Below, piece after piece: positions 9,412 to 18,400 of a stretch of 64,000 bases of DNA (its first letter is position 1; each line of letters opens with the position of its first letter). A program made the position numbers and the translations under genes. The stretch comes from Streptomyces humi (lineage in GTDB: Bacteria; Actinomycetota; Actinomycetes; Streptomycetales; Streptomycetaceae), in NCBI RefSeq assembly GCF_001005085.2, contig NZ_LBMU02000002.1, forward strand, positions 1 to 64,000. The letters are read 5' to 3'. A model generated the notes under the pieces. The model did not search any database. It was not told where the DNA came from and saw nothing but the letters and a program-made list of their open reading frames with translations.

Positions 9412-10422
9412 ATGCGCATCGGGATCATCGGTACGGGTCGCATCGGCGCGATCCACGCGAATACGCTCAGCCGCAATCGCGAGGTCGGATCGCTGATCCT
9501 CACGGACGTGGATCCGGCTCGGGCGCAGGATCTGGCGCACCGCCTCGGGGAGACGGCGGCTCCCGGGACCGACGAGATCTTCACGTGGGGTGTGGACGCC
9601 GTCGTGATCACCACGGCGACGTCGGCCCACGCCGAACTGATCGGCCGGGCCGCACGCTCCGGGCTCCCGGTCTTCTGCGAGAAGCCGATCGCCCTCGACC
9701 TGCCGGGCACCCTGCACGCCCTCGCCGAGGTCGAGCGGGCCGGGACGGTCCTTCAGATGGGCTTCCAGCGGCGCTTCGACGCCGGATACGCGGGCGCCCG
9801 GGACGCGGTGCGCTCGGGGCGGCTGGGACGCCTGCACACGGTACGGGCGCTCACCTCCGACCAGTCGCCGCCTCCGCCGGAATGGCTGCCGCTGTCGGGC
9901 GGGCTGTTCCGGGACACCCTGATCCACGATTTCGACGTACTGCGCTGGGTGACCGGACGTGAGGTCGTCGACGTGTACGCGACCGGTTCGGACCGTGGTC
10001 CCGCGATGTTCCGCGAGGCCGGGGACGTGGACACCGGCGCGGCACTGCTCACCCTGGACGACGGCACGCTGGCCACGGCCACCGCCGCCCGGCTGAACGG
10101 CGCCGGGTACGACGTGCGGATGGAGCTGGCCGGGGAGCGGGACACCGTCGTGGTCGGGCTGGACGACCGTACGCCGGTGGCCTCCACCGAGCCGACCGGG
10201 CCGCCGCCCGCGGACAAGCCGTGGCCGGGCTTCCTGGAGCGGTTCGGGCCCGCCTACGAGGCCGAGCTGTGCGCCTTCGTCGACGTGGTGCGCGGCACGC
10301 TGGCCAACCCCTGCGACGGGCGCGAGGCGCTCCAGGCGCTGCGGATCGCGGAGGCCTGCGAGCTGTCCCGGCGCGAGCGAAGACCGGTGGCGCTCGCGGA
10401 GATCCCGGACCGGCTCGGCTGA
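9412..10422 (+). CDS. Gfo/Idh/MocA-family NAD(P) oxidoreductase (inositol 2-dehydrogenase-like)
   Basis: 336 residues. Rossmann motif GIIGTGRIGAIHANTL is at the N-terminus, followed by CEKPIALD (the EKP motif with the catalytic lysine) and LIHDFDVLRW. The family oxidises sugars or cyclitols. It is transcribed divergently from gntR under a shared operator, so it probably acts on the substrate brought in by the neighbouring ABC importer. ATG 9412 is the first residue of the Rossmann strand. Confidence 0.9.
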   Translation: MRIGIIGTGRIGAIHANTLSRNREVGSLILTDVDPARAQDLAHRLGETAAPGTDEIFTWGVDAVVITTATSAHAELIGRAARSGLPVFCEKPIALDLPGTLHALAEVERAGTVLQMGFQRRFDAGYAGARDAVRSGRLGRLHTVRALTSDQSPPPPEWLPLSGGLFRDTLIHDFDVLRWVTGREVVDVYATGSDRGPAMFREAGDVDTGAALLTLDDGTLATATAARLNGAGYDVRMELAGERDTVVVGLDDRTPVASTEPTGPPPADKPWPGFLERFGPAYEAELCAFVDVVRGTLANPCDGREALQALRIAEACELSRRERRPVALAEIPDRLG

Positions 10423-10432
10423 CCGCCGCCTG

Positions 10433-11617
10433 CTACCAGCGGACGGGGAGCCGCCGCACCCCCCTCATCAGCGTCCCGGGCAGCCACTCCCCCGGCTGCC
10501 CGTCCAGCGCCAGGTCCGGGGCCCGCTCCAGCAGGGAGCGCAGGGCGATCCGGCCCTCCAGACGGGCCAGGGGCGCGCCCAGGCAGTAGTGGATGCCGTG
10601 GCCGAAGGCGAGGTGGCCGCGGTTGTCACGGTGGATGTCGAAACGGTCGGGCTCGGGGTAGCGGGCGCCGTCCCGGTCGGCGGCGGTCAGACCGATCATC
10701 ACCGGGTCGCCCGCGGCGATGGCGGCGCCGGCGATGTCCAGGGGCTCGGCGGCATACCGGTACGTCGCGTTCTCCACCGGGCCCTCCCAGCGCAGGATCT
10801 CCTCGACCGCGCCGTCCAGCAGGCCCGTGTCGGCGCGCAGGGCGGCGAGCTGGTCCGGGTGGGCGAGCAGGGCGAGGACGCCGTTGCCGATCAGGTTGAC
10901 GGTGGTCTCGTGGCCCGCGATCAGCAACACGTAGGCCATACCGCGCAGTTCGCCGACGGAGAGCCGGTCGCCGTCCTCGGCGGTGGTGCGCAGCAGGTCG
11001 CTCAGCAGGTCCCCGCTCGGGCCCGCGCACCGCTTGTCCTCGATGAGCTCCGCCAGGTAGTCGGCGAGCGCGACGAACGCGTCGTACTCGCTGCCCGGAC
11101 GGCTGGACGTGATCGCCTCGTTGGAGAGCTTGCGGAACCGGGCGCGGTCGAGTTCGGGGACGCCGAGCAGTTCGCTGATCACCGTGATGGGCAGCGGGTA
11201 GGCGAGGGCGTCTATGAGGTCGGCACGGCCGCGCGGCAGCATCTCGTCGAGCAGGCGGTCGGTGATCTCCTGGATCCTCGGCTCCAGTCCCGCCACCCGG
11301 CGGGCGGTGAACGCGCGGGTGACGAGCCCGCGCAGTCTGGTGTGCTGGGGCGGGTCGGCGGCCAGCAGGTGCTTGCCGATCAGCTCCTCGTCGAGGAAGG
11401 TGAACCCGGTTCTCGCGGTGTCCTTGGCGAGCCCCGGGTCGGCCAGCGCCGCGCGCGCCTCCTCGTACCCGACGACCAGCCAGGTCTCGTGGTACTGGCC
11501 CTCCGGCAGCGGCCACCGGACCCGGTGCACCGGGCCGCGCTCGCGCAGGTGCGCGTACACCGTGTGCGGATCGGTGCGCAGACTGTCGCCGTACTCGCCG
11601 AGATCGGTCACCTGCAT
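10433..11617 (-). CDS. cytochrome P450
   Basis: 394 residues. I-helix oxygen-binding motif AGHETTVNLIGNG, K-helix EEILRW (ExxR) and heme ligand loop FGHGIHYCLGAPLARLE are all present. ATG 11617 follows a GGGGGAG ribosome-binding site. It is convergent with the dehydrogenase, with 10 bp between stops. No ferredoxin or reductase gene is adjacent, so electrons must come from elsewhere. The substrate is unknown. Confidence 0.94.
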   Translation of the reverse strand: MQVTDLGEYGDSLRTDPHTVYAHLRERGPVHRVRWPLPEGQYHETWLVVGYEEARAALADPGLAKDTARTGFTFLDEELIGKHLLAADPPQHTRLRGLVTRAFTARRVAGLEPRIQEITDRLLDEMLPRGRADLIDALAYPLPITVISELLGVPELDRARFRKLSNEAITSSRPGSEYDAFVALADYLAELIEDKRCAGPSGDLLSDLLRTTAEDGDRLSVGELRGMAYVLLIAGHETTVNLIGNGVLALLAHPDQLAALRADTGLLDGAVEEILRWEGPVENATYRYAAEPLDIAGAAIAAGDPVMIGLTAADRDGARYPEPDRFDIHRDNRGHLAFGHGIHYCLGAPLARLEGRIALRSLLERAPDLALDGQPGEWLPGTLMRGVRRLPVRW

Positions 11618-11694
11618 GCCGTCGCTCCCCCCTTCAGGCGGTCCCCGAGGCCGTCCCGTACCAGGAGAACGCACGGGCCTCCCGGTTGGTGCCC

Positions 11695-12357
11695 CTACTC
11701 CTCCAGCAGTCCCGCGTCGTACGCCAGCAGGGCGATCTGTACGCGGTTGTTGAGGCCGAGCTTGGCCAGGATGCGCGAGACGTGGGTCTTGACGGTGGCG
11801 ACGCTCATGAACAGGCCGGTGGCGATCTCGGCGTTGGCGAGGCCCCGGCCGACCGCGACGGCGACCTCGCGCTCGCGGTCGTTGAGGGCGGCGAGCCGGG
11901 CCCGCGCGCGGGTCCGGCGGGTGTCGGCCCGGGTGCCGGCCGCGTGCCGCATCAGCTGCCGGGTGACGGCGGGCGACAGCACGGGGTCGCCGGCCGCGAC
12001 CCGGCGCACCGCGTCGACGATCCGGTCGGGCGGGGTGTCCTTGAGGACGAACCCGGCGGCCCCCGCGCGCAGGGCGTGCAGCACCTGTTCGTCGGCGTGG
12101 AAGGTGGTCAGGACGATCACCTGCGGGGCGTCGGCGCGGGCGCGCACCAGCTCGGTGGCGGTGAGCCCGTCCACGGCCGGCATCCGGATGTCCATCAGGA
12201 CGACGTCCGGCCGGGTGCGGTCGACGAGCGCCTCGACCTCGCCGCCGTCGGCGGCCTCTCCGACGATCTCGATGTCCTCGGCCCCGCCGATCATGAGGGC
12301 CAGCCCCGCCCGCACCAGCGGGTCGTCGTCCACGAGCAGCAGTCTGATGGGGATCAT
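11695..12357 (-). CDS. NarL/LuxR-type response regulator
   Basis: 220 residues. The receiver domain has the acidic pair in LLLVDDDPLVRAGL, phospho-acceptor Asp56 in DVVLMDIRMP and the conserved Lys in FVLKDTPP. The C-terminal LuxR helix-turn-helix has LNDREREVAVAVGRGLANAEIA and VKTHVSRILAKLGLNNR. It is the partner of the histidine kinase encoded 268 bp upstream on the same strand. The targets are not evident. Confidence 0.94.
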   Translation of the reverse strand: MIPIRLLLVDDDPLVRAGLALMIGGAEDIEIVGEAADGGEVEALVDRTRPDVVLMDIRMPAVDGLTATELVRARADAPQVIVLTTFHADEQVLHALRAGAAGFVLKDTPPDRIVDAVRRVAAGDPVLSPAVTRQLMRHAAGTRADTRRTRARARLAALNDREREVAVAVGRGLANAEIATGLFMSVATVKTHVSRILAKLGLNNRVQIALLAYDAGLLEE

Positions 12358-12397
12358 GACACCTACGTAATCACGTCGGTACGACAGCACGGACCCG

Positions 12398-12618
12398 CTC
12401 GGCAGCGCACAGGCCCGCCCGGCAGCGCACGGGCCCGCCCGGCAGCGCACAGGCCCGCTCGGCAGCGCACGGGCTCGCACAGCGGCACAGGTCCGCTGGG
12501 CGGCACGCGGGCCCGCTCGGCAGCACACGGGCTCGCACAGCGGCACAAGCCCGCCGGGCAGCGCGCCCGCCCGCTCGGCAGCGCGCGAGCTCGCACCGCG
12601 GCGCAGGCCCGCTCGGCC
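12398..12618. repeat. about 11 tandem copies of a 19-20 bp GC-rich unit between the kinase and regulator genes
   Basis: The unit is close to CGGCAGCGCACRGGCCCGCY. The array fills almost the whole kinase-regulator gap, which in most streptomycete pairs is short or overlapping. Copies alternate between two subtypes (…GGGCTCGCA and …GGCCCGCT). The frames through it are open but purely repetitive, and I do not call a gene. Confidence 0.85.
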
Positions 12619-12625
12619 GGGTCGG

Positions 12626-13876
12626 TCAGGTGGCGGTCCAGGGGAGCCAGGCCCGGACCTCGAAGCCGCCGGTGCCGGTGACCCGGTGCTCCAGCCGTCC
12701 GCCGGCCAGCGTCGCCCGTTCGGTGAGGCCGATCAGGCCCTGGCCGGAGCCGGGGACGGGGGGCGCCTCGGCCTCGGGGGCGGGGTTGTGCACGGTGATG
12801 TCCAGGCCGTCGCCGGGGGCACCGGTGACACGGACGGTGACCTCGGCGCCGGGGGCGTGCTTGCGGGCGTTGGTGAGGCCCTCCTGGGCGATGCGGTAGG
12901 CGGTGCGGCCGACGGAGGCGGGCACGGCCGCCGGGTCGTCCACGTGGTTGTCCAGGGTGACCTTCATACCGGCCTGGCGGGACTCTGTGACGAGCGCGGC
13001 CAGACCGGCGAGCGTGGGCTGCGGCCGGCCACCCGCCTCGTCGCCGTCGGCCGCGCGCAGCACCCCGATGATCTCGCGCAGGTCCTGAAGGGCCTCGTGG
13101 GAGCTCTCCCGGATCACACCGGCCGCCCGGGCGATCTCCTCCCGGGACGCGTCGGGCCGGAACTCCAGGGCGCCGGCGTGCACGCTGAGCAGGGTGAGCC
13201 GGTGGGCGAGGACGTCGTGCATCTCGCGCGCGATGGCCTCCCGGGCCAGCCGCTGGGCCCGTTCGGCGCGCAGCCCGGCCTCGGTCTCGGCGCGCCGCGC
13301 CCGGTCCCGCAGGGTGAGCACGAGCTGCCGTTTGGTGCGGACGAACATGCCGAGGCAGGCCACCAGCAGGGTCAGCAGCGAGGCGAGCACGACGACCACC
13401 AGGTAGGGCAGGTCGGGGTCGGGCCGCAGCCAGTAGAAGAGCGGGACCAGCGCGAGGTTCACGGCGGTGATCCAGGCCAGGTGCCGGAACGGGCGGTGCA
13501 CGGCCAGCGTGAACAGGGCGACCATGGAGGCGCCGCCCGCGGTGGCGGAGACGAAGCTGACCGGGATCATCGCCAGGGCCAGCCCCAGGGGCCGGCGGCG
13601 GCGCAGCCAGACCGCGACGCAGGCGAGGCCGCCGATCAGCTGGTCGGCGACGGCCCAGGCGTGCGGGAGGCCCGTCTCGTGCCGGACGGTGTTCGCGCCG
13701 GCCGCGCCCACGAGGACGGCCAGCAGGAAGCAGCTGAAGTCGACGAGCCAGTCCCGCGCGGTACGGCGGGGGCGCCGTCCTGCGGCGTCGGGATCGGGGT
13801 CGAGCTCATGGAGGACGGAGGACGGGAAGAGCCACCGCCGGCCCTCGAACGTCCGTACTGGAATGTCACCGCTCAC
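12626..13876 (-). CDS. sensor histidine kinase (HisKA_3 type)
   Basis: 416 residues from GTG 13876. About six hydrophobic segments lie in residues 45-180, then a short coiled stretch, the H-box EAIAREMHDVLAHRL with the phosphorylated His, and the HATPase N/G boxes as RIAQEGLTNARKHAPGA and GSGQGLIGLTERA. A TAGATT -10 box lies at 13885-13890, placing the transcript start at about 13877, so the mRNA is probably leaderless at this GTG; an in-frame GTG at 13906 is upstream of that start. It pairs with the response regulator downstream. Confidence 0.88.
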   Translation of the reverse strand: MSGDIPVRTFEGRRWLFPSSVLHELDPDPDAAGRRPRRTARDWLVDFSCFLLAVLVGAAGANTVRHETGLPHAWAVADQLIGGLACVAVWLRRRRPLGLALAMIPVSFVSATAGGASMVALFTLAVHRPFRHLAWITAVNLALVPLFYWLRPDPDLPYLVVVVLASLLTLLVACLGMFVRTKRQLVLTLRDRARRAETEAGLRAERAQRLAREAIAREMHDVLAHRLTLLSVHAGALEFRPDASREEIARAAGVIRESSHEALQDLREIIGVLRAADGDEAGGRPQPTLAGLAALVTESRQAGMKVTLDNHVDDPAAVPASVGRTAYRIAQEGLTNARKHAPGAEVTVRVTGAPGDGLDITVHNPAPEAEAPPVPGSGQGLIGLTERATLAGGRLEHRVTGTGGFEVRAWLPWTAT

Positions 13877-14231
13877 GGTCGGCAAATCTACGCAGGCCCG
13901 GTCCACGGGACAGCCTGTCGCGCGGGATCGTCGACCGAAGTCGCCGTCGTGTGGACTTCGGGTGTACCGGGCGGACGTGGGCGCAGCCTTCCGGCGGCCA
14001 CGACTCGCCCCGCGGCCGATGGCATGGGGGGAGGCCGCGGGGCGAGGGTCGTGCCGTGGGACAACTGCCGGCAGTGCTGTCGACGGCTACAGCGAGTACG
14101 CGAGCGCGCTGATCGTGCCGGCGTGCGCGCTGATCGCCGTCGCGGTGAGCCGGAGGTCCGGCTGAACGCGGACCGGGACTCCGGCTGGTCGCGCCGTTCC
14201 TGGGGTTCGGCCGGTCGGTTCGGTCAGCGTC
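13877..14231. other. 355-bp intergenic region with one strong hairpin
   Basis: It holds the kinase promoter at its left edge and the 14-bp-arm hairpin at 14004-14046. I see no convincing gene: short open frames lack ribosome-binding sites and recognisable domains. Confidence 0.5.
14004..14046. terminator. strong hairpin between ribonuclease and kinase genes
   Basis: Perfect 14-bp arms (CTCGCCCCGCGGCC and its complement) with a 15-nt loop, about 185 bp downstream of the ribonuclease stop and upstream of the kinase promoter. It would insulate the kinase from read-through. Confidence 0.55.
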
Positions 14232-14627
14232 TCAGCAGCCGAAGTCGATCAGGTCGAACGTGACGTAGTGGTCCGCCGTGTAGTAGTCCTCGTCGGTCTC
14301 CTCGCCCGTCACGATGCGTCGTGCGCCGCGCGTGGAGGAGCCGGGGGTCTTCACGGTGTACTCGTGGTAGTACCCGCTGGGCTGGCTCGGCAGGACGCCC
14401 TCCGAGTTGCGGAAGACGGTGCCGTCCTGCGAGTACGGGAACGGGCCGCCCGACGCGATCAGGTCGAGCGTGTCGTACGCCTGCGACGGCAGGTCGCTGT
14501 AGCAGATGCTGCCGACGGAGGTGGCGGCGGCGTCCGCCGTGGTGGCGGTGACGGTGCCGCCGACGACGAGCGCGGACAACAGGGCGCCCGCGACGCCGAT
14601 GCGGGTGATTCGTGGGGGGAATCTCAT
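14232..14627 (-). CDS. secreted guanyl-specific ribonuclease, RNase Sa-like
   Basis: 131 residues with a Sec signal peptide (basic start, hydrophobic core about residues 11-27, cleavage around ADAAA). The mature part closely follows Streptomyces RNase Sa: LIASGGPFPYSQDGTVF, GYYHEYTV with catalytic Glu89, RGARRI with Arg104 and ADHYVTFDLID with His120. Cys42 and Cys131 match the single disulfide of RNase Sa. It should cleave RNA after guanine outside the cell. No barstar-type inhibitor gene lies next to it. Confidence 0.93.
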   Translation of the reverse strand: MRFPPRITRIGVAGALLSALVVGGTVTATTADAAATSVGSICYSDLPSQAYDTLDLIASGGPFPYSQDGTVFRNSEGVLPSQPSGYYHEYTVKTPGSSTRGARRIVTGEETDEDYYTADHYVTFDLIDFGC

Positions 14628-14763
14628 GGCTCCATGATGACGCGCGTAGACAGTGGCATGTCAATGACAAGCCCGAAGATTTTCCCGCCAAGTCCCTTTC
14701 GTTTTCAGGGAGTTAACTTGCGACCGGGCGTTCCGCGCCTGCTGCCACAACTTTCGGCAGGGC

Positions 14764-15576
14764 TCATCCCGCGTGCGTCGAGAACAGCCCGCCGGTCGGG
14801 CCCTGCTTGTCGCCGCCCTGGGCCTTCTTCAGGGCGTTGGCGAGGCCCTCGATGGTGAGGGACTGAAGGATCACCCGGCCGTTGCCCTCCAGGGTGGCCA
14901 GGGAGAGGCCCTCGCCGCCGAAGACGGCGTTCATCAGGCCCTGGCGGTTGAGGCCGCCGACGCGCTGGACGCCGTACTGGATGCCCTCCTCGAAGGCGAC
15001 GACACAGCCCGTGTCGACCTCGATACGGCCGCCGAAGTCGGCGGGATTGAGGTCGATGAAGTTGCCCGCGCCGGCGATGATCACCGTGCCGCGGCCGGTG
15101 AACTTCTCCAGCACGAAGCCCTCGCCGCCGCTCATGCCGGTGCGGCCGCCGGCGAAGGCGATGCCGAACTCGACGCTGGACTCCGCGGCGACGAAGGCGT
15201 CCTTCTCCGCGAACCACGCGCGCGTGCCGTCGAGTTCCAGCGCGCGCATCTCGCCGGGGAGCACGCCCGCGAAGCCGACGGTGCCCTCGCCGCCCTGGGA
15301 GGTGAAGTACTGGAACGCCAGGGACTCACCGGCGAGCATGCGCTGGCCGACCTGCATGGCGGTGCCCATGGCCTGGCGCAGCATGCCGCCCATGCCGCCG
15401 CCACCGCCCTGCGGCTGGCCGCCGTTGCCCGACGGGCCGCTCAGCCGCGTCTCCATGGTCACGTTCGTCGTCTTGAACAGGAACTTGCCGGCCTCGCAGT
15501 AGACGGTCTGGCCGGGCTGAAGGTTGACGACCGCCATCTGCATGGCGTTGCCGACGATCTCTTGCTGAAGGGTCAC
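14764..15576 (-). CDS. AIM24/TIGR00266-family protein
   Basis: 270 residues, glycine-rich at 45-65 (GGQPQGGGGGMGGM). The repeated beta-strand pattern and motifs such as GQTVYCEAGKFLF, GFAGVLPGEMRALEL and FIDLNPADFGGRIEVDTG belong to the AIM24 family, whose bacterial role is undefined. GTG 15576 is taken as the start because the longer frame upstream runs through the allantoicase gene in another register. It is separated from allantoicase by 44 bp and may be on the same transcript. Confidence 0.82.
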   Translation of the reverse strand: MTLQQEIVGNAMQMAVVNLQPGQTVYCEAGKFLFKTTNVTMETRLSGPSGNGGQPQGGGGGMGGMLRQAMGTAMQVGQRMLAGESLAFQYFTSQGGEGTVGFAGVLPGEMRALELDGTRAWFAEKDAFVAAESSVEFGIAFAGGRTGMSGGEGFVLEKFTGRGTVIIAGAGNFIDLNPADFGGRIEVDTGCVVAFEEGIQYGVQRVGGLNRQGLMNAVFGGEGLSLATLEGNGRVILQSLTIEGLANALKKAQGGDKQGPTGGLFSTHAG

Positions 15577-15620
15577 GGGTGAAGAACGTAGCCGACGGCC
15601 CCCCGGTTCCCTCCGGCCGG

Positions 15621-16733
15621 TCAGGACAGTCCGCGGTACCCGACGGCGAGCGCCGCCGCCCCTGCCTCCGTCGGCGAGCCGAACAACCGCAGCCGCGAGA
15701 TCCCGCCGTCCGGGAAGATGTCCACGCGCGCGTGCGTGCCGACGGCGGGAGAGGCCAGTACGAACCGGTGGTTCGTGTCGGGCTGGAGCCGGGTGCGCGG
15801 GAGGATCTCCGTCCAGGCGCCGTTCTCGCCGTCCCGCACCGACACCGAGGCCCAGCCCGCGCTGTTGCCCTTCAGGTAGGCCGTGTCGATCTCCAGCGCA
15901 CGGATCCGGGACTGGGTCACCAACCGGTAGCGGATCCAGTCGTGGCCCTGGTCGCGACGGCGGCGCGTCTCCCAGCCGTCGTCCATCTTGCGGGAGCGGC
16001 CCGGCTGGATGGTGTTGGTGGCCGGTGAGTAGAAGAGGTTCGAGGCGTCCTCGACCCGGCCGCCGTTCTCCAGCGCGGCCACGTCGAAGGTGCCGAGCAC
16101 GGCCAGCCACCCGGGATCCGGCACGACTTCGCCGTACACGCGCAGGCGCGCGATGCCGCCGTCCGGGTGCTGGTTGACACGCAGGTGCGTGAAGCGCTGT
16201 TCGACGGAGACGGCGAAGCCGTTCGCCGCGTGGCCGCCGACGGGGGTGCGGGGGACGAGCGTCGTCCACTTCACGTCGTCGCCGAGGAGTTCCGCGGGGG
16301 ACGGCGCTCCGGCCACCGACGTGCCCTCGACCGACACCGCCTGCGGGTAGTTCCCTCGGAAGTGGGCCGTGTCGACGACGATCCCGCGGACCACGCCGGG
16401 GGCACCGAGGCGTACCAGCGCCCAGTCGTGGTCCTCGGCCGCCGGCCAGGGGTGCTCGGCCGAGACGCCGCGCCTGCGGCGGGTCTCCCAGCCGTCCATG
16501 ACCTTGCCCTTGTGCCCGAAGTGCTCGGGGTCGAACTCGGCCCGCCCGGCCACCAGCAGGTTCTCCCGCTGGGCGAAGAACTCGTCGTTGGCGGCGACGA
16601 CCCCGGCGCCGAGCCGCCGGTCGGCGAGGTCGACGTACTGCGTGAAGGGGAAGTCGGCGGTGCGGTAGTCCGCGTACGGGTCGCCGCCGGAGTAGGGATG
16701 CGCGTCGCCGGTGAAGGTCGGGATCGCCGTCAA
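15621..16733 (-). CDS. alc: allantoicase
   Basis: 370 residues; hydrolyses allantoate to ureidoglycolate and urea. The two allantoicase repeats are visible as parallel motifs: KVMDGWETRRRR / KMDDGWETRRRR, GIVVDTAHFRGNYPQAVSVE / ALEIDTAYLKGNSAGWASVS and HPDGGIARLRVYGE / FPDGGISRLRLFGS. TTG 16733 is preferred: AAAGGAAG precedes it at correct spacing, while the upstream ATG at 16781 has none. It lies downstream of allantoinase on the same strand, so the two act in sequence from one transcript. Confidence 0.93.
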   Translation of the reverse strand: MTAIPTFTGDAHPYSGGDPYADYRTADFPFTQYVDLADRRLGAGVVAANDEFFAQRENLLVAGRAEFDPEHFGHKGKVMDGWETRRRRGVSAEHPWPAAEDHDWALVRLGAPGVVRGIVVDTAHFRGNYPQAVSVEGTSVAGAPSPAELLGDDVKWTTLVPRTPVGGHAANGFAVSVEQRFTHLRVNQHPDGGIARLRVYGEVVPDPGWLAVLGTFDVAALENGGRVEDASNLFYSPATNTIQPGRSRKMDDGWETRRRRDQGHDWIRYRLVTQSRIRALEIDTAYLKGNSAGWASVSVRDGENGAWTEILPRTRLQPDTNHRFVLASPAVGTHARVDIFPDGGISRLRLFGSPTEAGAAALAVGYRGLS

Positions 16734-16786
16734 AGAAGGTCTTCCTTTCGGGGTGTCGGCCGGTGCGGGTGCGGATGACATGGGGA

Positions 16787-18127
16787 TCAGGGGGTGCGGG
16801 TGAGGAGGCGGCCCCTGGGGGCGGTGAACTCGCCGTCCGCGAGGATGCGTTCGCCGCGCAGCCAGGTCGATCTCACGACGCCGTACAGGGTCCTGCCCGC
16901 GTACGCGGTGACCCGGTTGCGGTGGTGCAGCCCCGCCGGGTCCACGGTGAAGGCCTCGTCCGGCGCGAGGACCGCGAAGTCGGCGTCCCGGCCCACCGCG
17001 ACGGCCCCTTTGCGGCCGTCGAGGCCGACGAGCGCCGCCGTCCGCGCCGACATCCAGCGGACCACGTCCTCCAGACCGTGACCGCGCCTGCGGGCCTCGG
17101 TCCAGACCGCGGCGAGGCTGAGCTGGAGGCCGGAGATACCGCCCCACGCGGTCGCGAAGTCGGCGGTCTTCAGGTCGGCCGTGGACGGTGAGTGGTCGGT
17201 GACCACGCAGTCGATCGTGCCGTCCGCCAGCGCCCGCCAGAGCAGGTCCTGGTTGGCCGCCTCCCGGATGGGCGGGCAGCACTTGAACTCGCTGGCGCCG
17301 TCCGGGACCTCCTCCGCGGTGAGGGTGAGGTAGTGCGGGCAGGTCTCGACGGTGATCCGTACGCCGTCCCGTTTCGCCTGGGCGATCAGTGGCAGCGCGT
17401 CGGACGAGGACAGGTGCAGGACGTGCACGCGCGCGTCGAGGCGTTTCGCCTGGGCGATCAGCTGGGCGATCGCGGTGTCCTCCGCGCCGCGCGGGCGGGA
17501 GGCCAGGAAGTCGGCGTACTTCGGGCCGCCGTGCTGCGGGGCGGCCGCCAGGTGGCGCGGGTCCTCCGCGTGCACGATCAGCAGGCCGCCGAAGGAGGTG
17601 ACCTCCGCCAGCGACCGGGCGAGCCGCTCCTGGTCGAGGTGCGGGAACTCGTCGACGCCGGAGGGTGACAGGAACGCCTTGAAGCCGAAGACGCCGGCCT
17701 CGTGCAGCGGGCGCAGGTCCTTGACGTTGTCCGGCAGCGCACCGCCCCAGAAACCGACGTCGATGTGCGCCTTGTCGGCGGCGACGGCCTGCTTGACCCG
17801 GAGGTGGTCGACCGTGGTGGTCGGCGGGAGGGAGTTGAGGGGCATGTCGACGAGGGTGGTGATGCCGCCGGCCGCCGCCGCGCGGGTGGCGGTCCAGAAG
17901 CCCTCCCACTCGGTGCGGCCCGGGTCGTTCACGTGCACGTGGGTGTCGACCAGGCCGGGCAGCAGGACGTCGTCGCCGAGGTCCTCCAGGCGGGCGCCCT
18001 GCGGGAGCGGGGCGTCGTGGGGCAGTACGGCCGTGATCGTCCCGGCGGACACGGCGACCGAGGCGGCCCGTGTCCCCTCGGGGGTGATGACGCGCGTCGA
18101 GCGCAGCACCAGTTCAGCGTCGGACAC
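16787..18127 (-). CDS. allB: allantoinase
   Basis: 446-residue amidohydrolase opening the allantoin ring to allantoate. Metal ligands lie in [17 protein letters not shown], the carboxylated lysine in [11 protein letters not shown], and further ligands in [23 protein letters not shown] and CVVTDHSPS. It starts at GTG 18127 after GAGGGG. The promoter region up to allR carries the tandem AllR-type operator and a TTCAAC-N5-GTTGAA element. Confidence 0.95.
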   Translation of the reverse strand: MSDAELVLRSTRVITPEGTRAASVAVSAGTITAVLPHDAPLPQGARLEDLGDDVLLPGLVDTHVHVNDPGRTEWEGFWTATRAAAAGGITTLVDMPLNSLPPTTTVDHLRVKQAVAADKAHIDVGFWGGALPDNVKDLRPLHEAGVFGFKAFLSPSGVDEFPHLDQERLARSLAEVTSFGGLLIVHAEDPRHLAAAPQHGGPKYADFLASRPRGAEDTAIAQLIAQAKRLDARVHVLHLSSSDALPLIAQAKRDGVRITVETCPHYLTLTAEEVPDGASEFKCCPPIREAANQDLLWRALADGTIDCVVTDHSPSTADLKTADFATAWGGISGLQLSLAAVWTEARRRGHGLEDVVRWMSARTAALVGLDGRKGAVAVGRDADFAVLAPDEAFTVDPAGLHHRNRVTAYAGRTLYGVVRSTWLRGERILADGEFTAPRGRLLTRTP

Positions 18128-18191
18128 CCGGACCCCTCTCTCTGCCGCCGTTTTACTTCCGGGAAACGGGATTTACACCCACGTAACGGAA

Positions 18192-18208
18192 TTCAACGTT
18201 CTGTTGAA
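18192..18208. promoter_or_regulatory. TTCAAC-N5-GTTGAA inverted repeat upstream of allantoinase
   Basis: A perfect 6-bp-arm inverted repeat preceded by CGGAATT, 65 bp upstream of the allantoinase start. A related TCAAC-N5-GTTGA element, also flanked by AATTCCG, lies upstream of the OHCU decarboxylase gene at 55146-55160, suggesting a second regulator common to urate and allantoin genes. Confidence 0.45.
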
Positions 18209-18284
18209 GGAGTCTTCACTCCCGCCCCCGCGCCGTCAAGGGCACACCGCGATCCAGGGCGCCCCGAGCGTCCACTCTGGACGT

Positions 18285-18320
18285 TTCCACAAGGCGGAAT
18301 TACAATTCCGGCAAGCAGAA
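18285..18320. promoter_or_regulatory. tandem AllR-type operator between allB and allR
   Basis: Primary 15-mer TTCCACAAGGCGGAA (18285-18299) and secondary TTCCGGCAAGCAGAA (18306-18320) begin exactly 21 bp apart. A CGGAATT-N2-AATTCCG palindrome bridges them. The same two-site arrangement recurs at 20440, 57723 and 62257. AllR of S. coelicolor is known to repress these genes, so AllR binding is a strong inference. Confidence 0.8.
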
Positions 18321-18400
18321 CGTAGCTACGTACAACCAGGGAGTCAACCGGCAGCCGGGTAGGCTTCTGCTCTTCCCGTCAGTCCCGAAAGGAACGCGCC

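Noticed and set aside
12363..12596. 77-codon ORF in the repeat array
   Set aside because: Pure repeat translation with no ribosome-binding site; it is open only because of the array's composition.
15621..17909. 762-codon frame as an allantoinase-allantoicase fusion
   Set aside because: The allantoinase is in a different frame (16787-18127). The extension is a shadow, and allantoicase starts at TTG 16733.
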